In this document: piece by piece, positions 1-9,433 of the stretch | Position numbering within the stretch: position 1 is the first letter of the stretch | How the letters are laid out: each line of letters begins with the position of its first letter | Assembly (NCBI GenBank): GCA_000169075.1 | Contig: AAVT01000006.1 | Span: forward strand, 64,501-128,500 | Direction: 5' to 3' | Origin: a marine gamma proteobacterium HTCC2143 | Lineage (GTDB): Bacteria > Pseudomonadota > Gammaproteobacteria > Pseudomonadales > Dasaniaceae | DNA length: 64,000 nucleotides | Made by a program: the position numbers and the translations under genes | Notes under the pieces: model-generated | Told to the model about the DNA's origin: nothing | Seen by the model: only the letters and a program-made list of their open reading frames with translations | Database searches by the model: none

Positions 1-198
1 ATGTCGTTAATTGATCCTATCCAACACCTTTCTCTCGAAGTACCGCAGTGGTCTTTGGAAGAATTAATGCTGTTTCTGTCAAAGCTACCTGAGCATATGC
101 AGTCATTAGATTACCAAATGAATGAAAATACCCCTGATTCAGAACAAGATCTTATAGATGCCGCCATTGCATCGGTGATCATGAAGGCGAAAGGCTAG
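1..198 (+). CDS. Small acidic hypothetical protein, possibly 5'-truncated
   Basis: A 65-residue reading frame whose ATG is the first base of the window, so the true start may lie upstream and no ribosome binding site can be judged. The product is acidic and predicted helical, with no cysteine, signal peptide or membrane segment, and ends in a lysine-rich tail (IMKAKG). I do not recognise the family. The next convincing gene on this strand begins 630 bases downstream, so there is no operon context inside the window. Confidence 0.4.
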   Translation: MSLIDPIQHLSLEVPQWSLEELMLFLSKLPEHMQSLDYQMNENTPDSEQDLIDAAIASVIMKAKG

Positions 199-827
199 AG
201 ACAGAATAATCCTTTCGAAATGCCCCAAGAGGGGTCAATGAGCAGTGGCTGCTGCCGCCGAAAACGGCAATCGATCAAAGCTGGCTGGGCAGTCGTAGTG
301 ACTGTTGGGATGCGGCTCAACCCATTTTTCTACGTTGCGCAGAATCATAATCAGAGCCTGCAACTGCTCAATCTGAGTTTGTCTCTCTCGCCCTATAACC
401 AGTACTTGAGGCTTTTTTGTTGATCTATCATAGTGATAGGTTACTGCTAATTCGTTAGTGGCGGTATAGCTGAATATCACCATAGAGCGTCTACCGTTAT
501 CATGGTTTTTTAATAATAAAGCTCACAGATCAATCATTCGGGTGTAAAGCCCATATGCGCTAAATTATCGCGTATCTGAATACTTAGTTGTGCCGGTTCC
601 TTGGTAATCGTTGTGATAAAAGTAACGGCCCCGCAACTTAGCGATTTTTTCCCCGCATGGGAATATTTTTAAGGTTTGATTTCAGCGAAATTAAAGAACT
701 TTAAATAGGGTCAAGTTGACTCAGCAATATCATGGGTAAATGCAATTCATGAAATTTAGACCACCATCGTCCAGAAAACCCAGCGTAGCAACTTCAGCTG
801 TCGGCTATCTTATTACTAGTCAATAAT
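199..827. other. Intergenic region, no supported gene
   Basis: About 630 bases without a convincing gene. An 82-codon frame on the minus strand (235-483) and a 67-codon frame on the plus strand (220-423) overlap each other, lack good ribosome binding sites and match nothing I know. A protein-like minus-strand stretch (about 540-660, ending LAHMGFTPE) has no start codon. These may be decayed genes. No clear promoter or terminator was seen. Confidence 0.4.
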
Positions 828-2012
828 ATGAATATTTCAGCGACTCTACAGCCTGACTATGTTTTTCTACTAACCATTGGTAGCGTTCTGATCAGTGGAA
901 TATTAATATCAGCGCTTGGCCGAAATACCTTCCTGCCGCGGGTATCGCTTTTATTGCTATTTGGCGTGATTATCGGTCGGGGTGGGCTTGATCTTATCCC
1001 CGTCATATTTTCAAATCAATTTGAAATTATTAGTGAAATAGCTTTGCTGATGGTTGGTTTTTTGTTGGGTGGTAAATTAACGGTAAGTTCATTGGAGCAT
1101 TACTGGAGAGACACGTTATGGATTTCAATAGCTGCAGCAGTTTTTACCGCGCTCATCGTTACCTCAGCTCTTATGGTTTTTGGCGTACCCTTTGAACTAT
1201 CAATAATTCTCGGCTGCCTTTCATCAGCTACTGACCCTGCAGCCATTTTAGATGTGACACAAGAATCTAACTATACGAAGTCGTTTAAAAATTTACTACT
1301 ATCTATTGTCTCGTTCGATGATGCTTGGGCATTACTGTTATTTGGACTCGGAGTCGCCGTTGTATCATCTCTGAGTATTGTAGGCGCAGAGTATTCAGCA
1401 CTGCTAATAGTTGCTAAAGATATCGGCGGGGCAATATTGATTGGTTTAATTATTGGGTTTCCTGCTGCTTTTCTAACGGGTCGAGTGAAGCCTGGTCAAC
1501 CCATTTTATCAGAAGCGTTGGGTGCTGTTTTTGTCTGCGGAGGATTAGCTCTATGGCTAGGCGTTTCTTTTTTAATTGCAGCTATGGTGCTGGGAGCTGT
1601 TGTTGGGAATTTTGCTAAGCATCACGAACAGCCCCTACATGCGGTTGAGGGTATTGAATGGCCATTTATGGTAATATTTTTTGTGTTGGCAGGTGCAAAC
1701 CTTGAACTAAATACGATGGGCTCGGTCGGTCTCATCTGTGCCGTATATATCCCATTTCGAATAATTGGAAAAATTGTTGGCGCTAGTATTGGTAGTCGGT
1801 TTAGTCATGCTGACAGGCAAACCAGGCAGTGGATGGGGGTTGCTTTATTACCACAAGCAGGAGTGGCTATCGGGATGGCGCTGGTAGCATCAAGCTTCAT
1901 TCCTGAATATCACCAAATGCTACTGTCAGTGGCGGTTGTTTCAACGGTTTTTTTTGAAATAATTGGACCTATTTTTACGCGTTTTGCGCTGCAGCATGTG
2001 GAACATGTTTAA
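828..2012 (+). CDS. Cation:proton antiporter (CPA superfamily)
   Basis: A 394-residue, strongly hydrophobic inner-membrane protein with about 11-12 predicted helices. An ATDPAA motif near residues 134-139 and an FDDAW motif near 163-167 match the two half-helix and acidic transport motifs of CPA-type Na+(K+)/H+ antiporters. It should exchange monovalent cations for protons in pH and salt homeostasis; the cation cannot be read from sequence. There is no C-terminal TrkA-type regulatory domain, unlike full-length Kef proteins. The ribosome binding site is weak, but no better in-frame start exists. It stands alone, followed by a long gap with a broken regulator. Confidence 0.8.
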   Translation: MNISATLQPDYVFLLTIGSVLISGILISALGRNTFLPRVSLLLLFGVIIGRGGLDLIPVIFSNQFEIISEIALLMVGFLLGGKLTVSSLEHYWRDTLWISIAAAVFTALIVTSALMVFGVPFELSIILGCLSSATDPAAILDVTQESNYTKSFKNLLLSIVSFDDAWALLLFGLGVAVVSSLSIVGAEYSALLIVAKDIGGAILIGLIIGFPAAFLTGRVKPGQPILSEALGAVFVCGGLALWLGVSFLIAAMVLGAVVGNFAKHHEQPLHAVEGIEWPFMVIFFVLAGANLELNTMGSVGLICAVYIPFRIIGKIVGASIGSRFSHADRQTRQWMGVALLPQAGVAIGMALVASSFIPEYHQMLLSVAVVSTVFFEIIGPIFTRFALQHVEHV

Positions 2013-2657
2013 TAATCGGAAGCATTTGATCTTGTTAATAGCATTAATACGCTGAGGTTCTATAAAAGCGCCCTCGAGTTGTCGAGTTTCCTTAGGAACT
2101 GGGCGGATGGGAGCAATGAAATTTCTTCATAGTCTCATAGAGAGATTTGCTCATCATGGGGGGTAAGGGGCGACCTTAATCGATAACGGGATATCTCTAG
2201 GACTAAATTAGCGCGGTAGTTCCACCATCGATCGATCGTTTGTTTATCGACGCCGGCTTTTTTCGCAATTTTCTCAATAGAAAAATCTACAGAGCCTGAT
2301 TAACTGAACAATCTGATGGCCGCGTCCAAAATAGCCTTGTTACCAGACCTATTTTTACTGCAAAAAGTAATTCGTCGCGCAGCTCGGCCATAATTACTAA
2401 CTATAAAATAGTTAGGGTCTGCTCATCTCTTGCCGATGTAAGTATACTGTCTTTGGCAGGCAGATAACGAGCGGAACCTAAGGACGATTGACGTTGAGCA
2501 GTTTGAAGGATTGCAGCCCTATGACAGTGACTTCAGTATTGCAGATAATCGATAGGTTTCCCGGTGCCGTGTCAAAGTCAGGTCGCATTATCTCTGAGGC
2601 TCAGATGAAACTATTGATCTGTCTGTTAACGGCGACAAACAATCATGAGGCTTCACG
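2013..2657. other. Intergenic region holding a TetR relic
   Basis: About 645 bases between the antiporter and the glutamate-synthase-like gene. The middle part (2135-2400, minus strand) is the TetR-type relic listed separately. The right part (2401-2657) must carry the promoter of the downstream gene, but I could not pick a convincing -35/-10 pair. No other gene or terminator was seen. Confidence 0.5.
2135..2400 (-). pseudogene. TetR-family regulator relic (N-terminal DNA-binding part)
   Basis: Read on the minus strand, one frame gives NKAILDAAIRLFS, then a stop, then SIEKIAKKAGVDKQTIDRWW. This is the TetR N-terminal domain: helix 1 followed by the helix-turn-helix, where families typically read VSKGTLYRHW or TIYRWW. 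The stop is TAA (plus-strand 2300-2302), explained by one CAA to TAA change. No start codon precedes the first part, and the frame stops about 60 codons after the internal stop, so the ligand-binding domain is gone. This is a dead gene. It may once have controlled the antiporter or the FMN protein on either side. Confidence 0.65.
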
Positions 2658-4154
2658 ATGGATATGAATTCAATACGCAACTTCACTGAGGTTTTTCTCG
2701 AGATAACGGGTGTAATTTTCACGGTAGGTGTATTTTTACTGGTGTTCGTTATCATCTATATGTACATCGTGGACGTGACCCAAACGAGTCAAACTATCCG
2801 ACGAAATTATCCTGTCGTTGGGCGTTTTCGCTATTTTTTTGAACATATGGGCGAGTTTTTCCGACAGTATTTTTTTGCTCAGGACAGAGAGGAGTTGCCG
2901 TTCAACAGAGCGCAGCGATCTTGGGCGTATCGAGCGGCAAAGAATGTTGACTCCACCGTTGCCTTTGGCTCAACTCATGCTCTGAATCTCCCGGGAGACT
3001 ATCTCTTTCTCAATGGTTTTATTCCGCCACTCGATGAAGAGTTTCAGGCTCCGAGTGCTATTGTTTTTGGTGAGGGCTTTGCAAAATCTCCCTACACTAC
3101 AACTTCTTTTTTCAATATTTCAGCGATGAGTTACGGTGCTTTGTCCGGCCCCGCTGTGCGAGCGTTATCCCTTGGCGCGAAGCAGGCAGGCATCTGGCTG
3201 AATACGGGGGAGGGCGGAATATCCCCATTCCATCTCGAAGGTGGTTGCGACATTGTTTTTCAGATGGGTACGGCAAAATATGGTGTGCGTGATGAGCAGG
3301 GTAAACTGTGCGATCAAAAGCTGCGGGCAATTGCCAGCCATGAACAGGTACGGATGATCGAAATAAAGTTATCCCAGGGGGCGAAGCCAGGCAAAGGCGG
3401 AATCCTGCCGGGGGGGAAAGTGACTGAAATTATTGCAATGACCCGCGGCATACCTGTCGGGGAAGATTCGATCAGCCCTAATCGCCACAAGGATATCGGC
3501 AGTATTGATGATCTACTGAATATGATCCATCGAGTACGAGAAGTCACGGGTAAGCCTGTTGGTATTAAAGCGGTGATTGGCGCTGTTGAGTGGTTGGAAG
3601 AAATCTGTTTGGCAATCAATACGCGGGGCTTGCAGTATGCGCCCGATTTTATAACGGTAGACAGCGCAGACGGTGGCACCGGTGCAGCGCCGCAAAGCCT
3701 GATGGATTATATGGGGCTGCCTGTTAAGATCAGTCTGCCAATGGTGGTGAACAAACTGATAGAACATGGCTTACGCCAACGTATCCGCATAATCTGCTCG
3801 GGCAAAATGATTAACCCCGCGGGCGTTGCTGGTGCTTTGTGTCTCGGTGCCGATTGTGTCAATTCGGCCCGAGGTTTTATGTTTGCGTTGGGCTGTATTC
3901 AGGCACTACAGTGCAACAAAAATACCTGTCCTACGGGTATTACAACACATGATGAAGATTTACAGCGGGGCTTAGTTCCTAAGGACAAGGCCGTGCGCGT
4001 GGCCGATTACGCGAAAAATATCATGCACGAAGTGGCAATGATTGCTCATTCCTGCGGAGTGGTCGAGCCGAGACTGCTCAATCGCAGTCACGTACGGATT
4101 ATTAATGAGGCTGGTGTTCCGATCCCACTTTCGGACTTTGTAGTGCAACAGTAG
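2658..4154 (+). CDS. FMN-binding glutamate synthase-like protein, membrane-anchored
   Basis: A 498-residue protein with one N-terminal transmembrane helix (about residues 12-35) followed by a domain like the central and FMN part of glutamate synthase large subunit (GltB domain 2). Supporting motifs are GGISPFH, GAKPGKGG, SADGGTGAAP, and Cys413, Cys419, Cys424 in the C-x5-C-x4-C spacing that holds the 3Fe-4S cluster in glutamate synthases. The glutaminase domain and small subunit are absent and no gltD-like gene is adjacent. It belongs to the stand-alone FMN-binding glutamate synthase family, an oxidoreductase of uncertain physiological substrate. The first ATG is used; another lies two codons downstream. 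Confidence 0.8.
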   Translation: MDMNSIRNFTEVFLEITGVIFTVGVFLLVFVIIYMYIVDVTQTSQTIRRNYPVVGRFRYFFEHMGEFFRQYFFAQDREELPFNRAQRSWAYRAAKNVDSTVAFGSTHALNLPGDYLFLNGFIPPLDEEFQAPSAIVFGEGFAKSPYTTTSFFNISAMSYGALSGPAVRALSLGAKQAGIWLNTGEGGISPFHLEGGCDIVFQMGTAKYGVRDEQGKLCDQKLRAIASHEQVRMIEIKLSQGAKPGKGGILPGGKVTEIIAMTRGIPVGEDSISPNRHKDIGSIDDLLNMIHRVREVTGKPVGIKAVIGAVEWLEEICLAINTRGLQYAPDFITVDSADGGTGAAPQSLMDYMGLPVKISLPMVVNKLIEHGLRQRIRIICSGKMINPAGVAGALCLGADCVNSARGFMFALGCIQALQCNKNTCPTGITTHDEDLQRGLVPKDKAVRVADYAKNIMHEVAMIAHSCGVVEPRLLNRSHVRIINEAGVPIPLSDFVVQQ

Positions 4155-4296
4155 CGAAAATTGATTTTGTTAGAGGTATGCTATGTGGAGTGTTTATCTC
4201 ATTAGCTATATATTATCGGCGCCAGATCCCTTGATAAGCTCACGGCGGCATTGATGCGATAGTCGTGAAACGCGCGCCCTGATTTCAGTGATTATT

Positions 4297-5088
4297 TTAG
4301 AAAAACATCTGAAAATGATTGCCCTGCTTCTTTGAGCGAAACATTGCGATATCGGCATTTTTCATGAGGCTCTGTCGAGAGTCTCCGTCGCGGGGGTATT
4401 CGGATATGCCGATGCTAACGTCAACTATTAAAGAACAGCTTCCAATATGTATTACTTGGGACAGTTCATGTCTAATTGAGCGTGCCACGGTGAGTGCATC
4501 TTGAGACTGTGTATTAGGAAGAATCACTGAGAATTCATCACCTCCGAGTCTTGCAGCTAAGGCTTTTTTAGGAATACTTTCGATCAGACGTTGACCTAAA
4601 ACTTGTAACACATGGTCGCCATCGGCATGACCAAATGTATCATTAATTATCTTAAATTTATCCAGATCTAACATCAGGCAGCAAAACTTCTGGTCACTGA
4701 GTGAGATCAGTTTGTCGATTTTGTGATAAAAAGGGTAGCGGTTAGGGAGACCCGTTAAATAATCATGATTGGCTTGATGATCTTTATCCTGAATGGTTTT
4801 TTGAAGCAGAAGTATGGTTTGCAGACTCATTCTTACCACCACAAAAACGAAGACTCCACCACCAAAAAAAATGCTCGCCACGACTATCTCAAAGAGCCCG
4901 GCGTCGATATTAATCAGTACCCAGAGATAACTGAGATAACCAGCAATGAACAAGGTAATTAGACTCAGTAGAAATCCCCAGCCTTTGTGTTGATTGCCGG
5001 ATATATTATACAGTCTTCGCGCAGGACGAAGAGCGGCAACGAGCCCCGCAAGTCCTACAATAATGAGCATCATACCGATTAGCGTCAT
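4297..5088 (-). CDS. Membrane-bound diguanylate cyclase (GGDEF)
   Basis: A 263-residue protein with three predicted membrane helices in the first 90 residues and a complete GGDEF domain (about 105-263). The catalytic GGDEF signature is at residues 182-186, preceded by the substrate-site pattern DLDKFKIIND. It should make cyclic di-GMP from two GTP. No RxxD inhibitory site is visible five residues before the signature, so product inhibition at the I-site is probably missing. The start is supported by an AGGGA ribosome binding site about seven bases upstream. It is convergent with the glutamate-synthase-like gene. The membrane part is too short for a known sensor domain, so the input is unknown. 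Confidence 0.9.
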   Translation of the reverse strand: MTLIGMMLIIVGLAGLVAALRPARRLYNISGNQHKGWGFLLSLITLFIAGYLSYLWVLINIDAGLFEIVVASIFFGGGVFVFVVVRMSLQTILLLQKTIQDKDHQANHDYLTGLPNRYPFYHKIDKLISLSDQKFCCLMLDLDKFKIINDTFGHADGDHVLQVLGQRLIESIPKKALAARLGGDEFSVILPNTQSQDALTVARSIRHELSQVIHIGSCSLIVDVSIGISEYPRDGDSRQSLMKNADIAMFRSKKQGNHFQMFF

Positions 5089-5631
5089 GGGAAAATCCCT
5101 GTGCTGCGCTCTTAAAAAATGAAAGTTAGCAAAACATGATAGTTGGTGGCGGCCCTGTGCCGAAGATACCGAACCATATATTAATGATCACTTGGTGTCC
5201 AACTAGTGACCTGTCAGCCTTCAGAGTGATGACTAAAAATTACCAGCTATAGCGATGTATTTTATAATAACGGGGGTGGCTTCTGGCGCAACCCTCCGCA
5301 TCATCTGATGTAGAGTCGATGTGCAAGAGCGGTTACTCTTTTTTGTGTGAGTTTTCTACGTTTTGCTCGAATCAACGGCCATGGGAGTAACGCGATACTA
5401 AGCTTTAGAACGTCTTGCTTTTGGTGCCAGAGTATCTAGGTTAGAGAATGTTGTGGCGATGATCATTTGCGTCGATTGCGCCTTAAATTAACGCATGTTG
5501 TTGATATGCCGGCCAAAGCAGCTATTGCTACCAGTGTTTTGCTTGGTGTAGGCTGATCATCAAAGGGTATATAATTTTCGCGACACCCTCACTGAACAGA
5601 CTATGCAACATCGCCCGAGGAGATTGATTAC
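5089..5631. other. Intergenic region; possible TauE/SafE relic and promoter
   Basis: A 540-base gap between divergent genes. A short plus-strand frame ending at 5556 reads MPAKAAIATSVLLGVG, resembling the start of a TauE/SafE permease repeat, but it is only 17 codons from its ATG and is at best a relic. A TATAAT box at 5570-5575 sits about 55 bases before the dioxygenase start and may be its -10 element; no good -35 accompanies it. A segment around 5531-5575 resembles one at 6989-7048. Confidence 0.35.
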
Positions 5632-6873
5632 ATGAATTTAATTCCGACTGAATTCGATCCAGCCTATATTGCTTCGAAAGTAACCGCAGGTTCGCAGATG
5701 TACTCCGTGGAACTGTCATCTAAAGACCCCATGAAATCGGTTCTTGAGAATAATCCCGAAATCTACTTCGTACCGCCGAAACGAAGCAGTGAATGGGGGC
5801 AATGGGAGTTCAAGCCAGGGGCATATTACGACACCACCACTGGGTCTAAGCATCCATACTGGAACGACAAAGATTTACCAATACCTTCCAAAGATATCAA
5901 TCGGCTGCGATCCGACATGCTGAAATGGGGATACTGCAAAATTGAAGATGCGCTCAGTCCTGATCAGGTAAGCACTATTCGGCAACGCGTACTTGAGCAA
6001 GCAGAGGGCGAAAGGCTTGCTGGTATTGCACAGAAAACTCCCAGCGGTCAGAATATTAACTGTTGTATTAATAAAGGCCAGTGTTTTGAGGGTCTGATAG
6101 AGCAAAGTCCATCGGTTGTGCAGGGCGGGGCCTTAGTAGAACAGCTAGTCACCGAGGCTCTCGGGTCGAACTGGATTTGCACCTCGTTGATTGCATCAAT
6201 TTCTTTAAAAGGCGGCGTACCCCAGGCATTGCATCAGGACCAAGATATCGCCCTTGATTCTAGAAGTCCTTTGACAATTAATATACTGACTCCAATTACC
6301 GACATTGACGAGACCAACGGCGGGACATTGGTCATTCCGGGCAGTCATCTCGTTTTGTCAGACGCTGTGCGCAATCAAAAGTCTGTCGATAAACTGCCGC
6401 CGGCTATTAACATCGATGCCAAGGCCGGCACAATGATTATCACTGATGGTCGTCTTCTTCACAGTACGGGTATCAACCATACAGAGTCGCCTCGCATCGT
6501 AATGCTTAACGGTATGCAGCATCCATTAATAAGGCAGCAGGAAAACTGGATGTTATCGGTTAAGCCTGAGGTGGTGAAACGGGCCAGTCCGAAACTGCTA
6601 CAACGCATGGGCTATCAAGCAACAAACGCGGCACAGACGAACGAAGGGCACGGGTTTGGCGCTAGCGGGTCGATAGATGAAGCGACAGGCTCAATCGCAG
6701 AGTTTCGTCTTGCCGCTGACAGAGGAGAATACTTGCGTGTTGGTGAATTGGGCCCCAGTTCAACCGAACAGGAACTTAAGGCCCCCTTCACCTTGCGAGA
6801 CGTCGTAGCGAAAGCCAGAGCGGGACAGCAAAGTGCTCCCGTTGGCATTGGAGGAACAAAAATTAATCCATAG
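5632..6873 (+). CDS. Phytanoyl-CoA dioxygenase (PhyH) family protein
   Basis: A 413-residue cytoplasmic protein of the Fe(II)/2-oxoglutarate oxygenase superfamily. The metal-binding triad is visible as His201-x-Asp203 (LHQDQD) and His277 (DGRLLHSTG), with Arg288 (TESPRIV) as the probable 2-oxoglutarate anchor. The family hydroxylates small lipids, acyl-CoAs or natural products; the substrate here is unknown. The N-terminal 90 residues and C-terminal 100 residues extend beyond the core fold. The start is backed by a GAGGAG ribosome binding site nine bases upstream. It is monocistronic. A TATAAT box at 5570-5575 is a candidate promoter element. Confidence 0.8.
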   Translation: MNLIPTEFDPAYIASKVTAGSQMYSVELSSKDPMKSVLENNPEIYFVPPKRSSEWGQWEFKPGAYYDTTTGSKHPYWNDKDLPIPSKDINRLRSDMLKWGYCKIEDALSPDQVSTIRQRVLEQAEGERLAGIAQKTPSGQNINCCINKGQCFEGLIEQSPSVVQGGALVEQLVTEALGSNWICTSLIASISLKGGVPQALHQDQDIALDSRSPLTINILTPITDIDETNGGTLVIPGSHLVLSDAVRNQKSVDKLPPAINIDAKAGTMIITDGRLLHSTGINHTESPRIVMLNGMQHPLIRQQENWMLSVKPEVVKRASPKLLQRMGYQATNAAQTNEGHGFGASGSIDEATGSIAEFRLAADRGEYLRVGELGPSSTEQELKAPFTLRDVVAKARAGQQSAPVGIGGTKINP

Positions 6874-7656
6874 CGACCACTCGCATCGGATTAAAAGAGG
6901 ATCAGGGGCATACTGCGGCGGTACCACTTCCACTATTCGCGCCCCTATAGATGGTGATGTTTTGCACCGCCAACTAACGCTGTTCCCCCCAGTAATTACC
7001 ATTGGTGTTTTGTTTAGTGTAGATTAGCCGCGAAAGGGCGTTTATACTCCTCAACTCTGGCCACAGGATGCCTGCTCAATGTTTCGACTGCGTTTTGGTG
7101 AAACTGAGGTAATGGCCATTATGGGCGTAGGTTACCAGCCAACGACCATGGATATATCGCCTACATCACCAAAGCGTTTAACGCTGGAAAGATTGTGGGG
7201 TTATTAATTAAAATAATAAGATGGGAGAAGGTTATGGTCGAAATGACGGTTGTCGTTCAAATTGTGTTTGCGCTTGCTACGCTGTTTACTTTCTACAAGG
7301 GCTATCGCTATCTATCGGAGATTGATGACTAAGCTGAAGTCTGTGTTACATCGAACACCCACTCATTGCTTAATCATTAATTTAACATAGCGGTCGTTTA
7401 TCTCTGCGGGAACTGACGATTATATGTCGGCTATGTTGCCGTTATCGGGCGAGCGACGAAGTGGTCGCTACCATTGGATTGGGAGTTGCAGCTCGTTTGT
7501 GCAGTGAGCTGCTGTTAACGCGACTTATCGACCGAGCTTGGTAGAAAATATTACCTGTAACGTCAATCCGTTCGATAGGCTAACTTAACAAAGTAATTGA
7601 AGGCATTCTTTGGCGACTTAGGCGGCCATTGCCTATTTTTTATCTCTCGCTTTCGG
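6874..7656. other. Intergenic region with one small-protein candidate
   Basis: A 783-base gap between two convergent genes. The only supported content is the 32-residue frame at 7234-7332. A TATACT box at 7043-7048 could be its promoter; the segment around it resembles the region upstream of the dioxygenase gene. The stretch 7333-7656 shows nothing I can name. Confidence 0.35.
7234..7332 (+). CDS. Putative 32-residue single-span membrane protein
   Basis: A short frame starting MVEMTVVVQIVFALATL and ending in a polar, acidic tail (EIDD). It begins six bases after a strong GGGAGAAGG ribosome binding site, which is the main reason to take it seriously. Residues about 4-20 form one hydrophobic helix, followed by Tyr/Lys/Arg residues that would anchor it at the membrane surface. 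The frame is open for about 40 codons upstream without another ATG, so it could also be the tail of a decayed gene. I do not recognise a family. Confidence 0.4.
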   Translation: MVEMTVVVQIVFALATLFTFYKGYRYLSEIDD

Positions 7657-9057
7657 TCATTTTTTTGATCGAGAAAAAGATCGAAAAAATCGAACCACTG
7701 GGTGGTTCAGCAAATTGTCTAAAAATACCTGCTGCGCTATTTGTCTCAGTGCATCGGAATAGGTGGGGTAGGGGTGAATCACCCCCTGTAGTTTTGCGAA
7801 GTTCAGCCCCAGTGTTTTCACGACCTGTACCTCAGCGATAAGCTCACCGGCGCGCTCACCAATAATATGAGCACCTAACACTTTGCCTTTGCGATTAGTA
7901 ATAAGCTTGATGCGACCCATGTCACCCTGCTTAGTCTTTGCTCGGTCCAACTTATCAAAGTCATAATGATAAACACGAATAGAGTCGCCATGCTGCTCTT
8001 TCGCTTCAGCTTCGGTCAATCCAGCCCGGGCAAACTCGGGGTCGGTAAACGTGGCCCAGGCAACGTGTTCGTAGCTTACCTTACGGCGAAGGGGGAACAG
8101 GGCATTCATGGTAGCAATTTTGCCCTGAAAATTAGCCATATGACTTAATAGATAAGGGCCGGCAACATCGCCACAGGCATAGACACCCTTGGCAGTTGTC
8201 TGTAAGCGCTCATCAACTTTAATACCTTTATTAATCTCAATGCCGGCAGCGGCTAAGTTCAAGCCGTCGATATTGGGCGAGCGCCCTAACGCTACCAGCA
8301 ACGATCGTGCTTCAATGACAATATTTTTTTGGTCTTTTTCAGCGTGTACGCGTACGCCAGCTTCGCAATTCTCAAACAGAGTGGCCTTCGCACCCAATAG
8401 GAATTTTACCCCTTCCGCCGCCAGCGTCTGGCGAACGATAGCAGAAAATTCGGGCTCTTCACGAAACATCACCTCGGGCATCATCTCCACAACAGTCACA
8501 TCAACACCTAAGCGATTCATCGCCTGAGACAATTCCATACCAATAGCGCCGCCGCCTAATACCACCATGGACTCGGGTAGCGCTTGCTGCTCGAAAAAAT
8601 TGTCGTTGGTCAGATATGGCACCGTGTCCAGTCCCGGGATAGGGGGCACTAGAGGGGACGACCCAGTGGCAATCATAATCTTTTTGCCTTGGAAGCGTCG
8701 CTCGTTAACGGTGATGATTTTGGCCGACTCGAATATGGCAGGGCCCGTAACAAATATAGCGCCTGCCTGCTCAAGTACCTCGGGCGTTTCATGTTGATAA
8801 ATCGACTCACTAGTAGCGCGAACTCGCGCTAGTATAGCTGCAGTATCGACCTTAAATTCGGCAAATTTGCGAGCGGTGTATACCGCTTTGGCTTCGTTGA
8901 TCAGCCCTTTGCTGGGTATGCAGCCCGACCAGGTACACTCCCCACCACTTTTGTGCTTTTCAACAATGAGAACTTTTTTTCCGAATCCCAGTGCTGTGAA
9001 CGCGGAGGTCAGGCCAGCGGCTCCTGAGCCGATGACTATTAGGTCGAACTTTTCCAT
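7657..9057 (-). CDS. FAD-dependent pyridine nucleotide-disulphide oxidoreductase (mercuric-reductase-like)
   Basis: A 466-residue flavoprotein. The N-terminus has the FAD dinucleotide fold (VIGSGAAG, residues 8-15) and a redox-active disulphide Cys41-x4-Cys46 in CTWSGCIPSK. A second NAD(P) fold (VVLGGGAIGMEL) and the FAD motif ACGDVAG follow. The C-terminal dimerisation domain has His428 in HPYPT, the His of the active-site base in this family. There is no C-terminal vicinal cysteine pair and no N-terminal HMA domain, so it is not a canonical MerA. Dihydrolipoamide dehydrogenase-like or general NAD(P)H:disulphide reductase activity is more likely. The last 25 residues are a basic, aromatic tail that could touch membrane. 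Confidence 0.85.
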   Translation of the reverse strand: MEKFDLIVIGSGAAGLTSAFTALGFGKKVLIVEKHKSGGECTWSGCIPSKGLINEAKAVYTARKFAEFKVDTAAILARVRATSESIYQHETPEVLEQAGAIFVTGPAIFESAKIITVNERRFQGKKIMIATGSSPLVPPIPGLDTVPYLTNDNFFEQQALPESMVVLGGGAIGMELSQAMNRLGVDVTVVEMMPEVMFREEPEFSAIVRQTLAAEGVKFLLGAKATLFENCEAGVRVHAEKDQKNIVIEARSLLVALGRSPNIDGLNLAAAGIEINKGIKVDERLQTTAKGVYACGDVAGPYLLSHMANFQGKIATMNALFPLRRKVSYEHVAWATFTDPEFARAGLTEAEAKEQHGDSIRVYHYDFDKLDRAKTKQGDMGRIKLITNRKGKVLGAHIIGERAGELIAEVQVVKTLGLNFAKLQGVIHPYPTYSDALRQIAQQVFLDNLLNHPVVRFFRSFSRSKK

Positions 9058-9433
9058 AGTATTCTCGTTATGAGTCCATGTCTGCTAAATACAAACGGAA
9101 GTGGATCATATCAAAGCGCTTGATAGCTGGCAGCAAATTTGTACTATCGAGCGCGATTTAAGCCGTATCGTTATAATCTGCCCGACTAGATGAGTAGGTT
9201 AAATCGTACGGCTAATGCTGATGGTTTAGATGCTGTAGCTTGAGTGACAAGTTTGTTCTACTTATACTGAGTCCCGCACGTGATCAAAGCCAAATAATTA
9301 GTTCCGTTGTTAGTTGTTATTGAGCAGTTAGCCCATGCCAAAAAAGACAACTGACAGTGCGTCTGTTTTCTCGTTGAACTGTTTGAGAGTTCAGCAAGGT
9401 AATTGAAATAAACCATACGAGCGGGGTCTTAGC
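9058..9433. other. Intergenic region between divergent genes
   Basis: A 376-base divergent gap that should carry promoters for both the flavoprotein and the SDR gene. I see no tRNA, repeat or confident promoter. A 23-codon frame near 9334 is too short to support. Confidence 0.4.

Noticed and set aside
235..483. 82-codon minus-strand frame
   Set aside because: No ribosome binding site, overlaps another frame of similar length, no family resemblance; treated as chance or decayed sequence.
5506..5556. TauE/SafE-like 17-codon tail
   Set aside because: The resemblance (AKAAIATSVLL) is too short to call a pseudogene.
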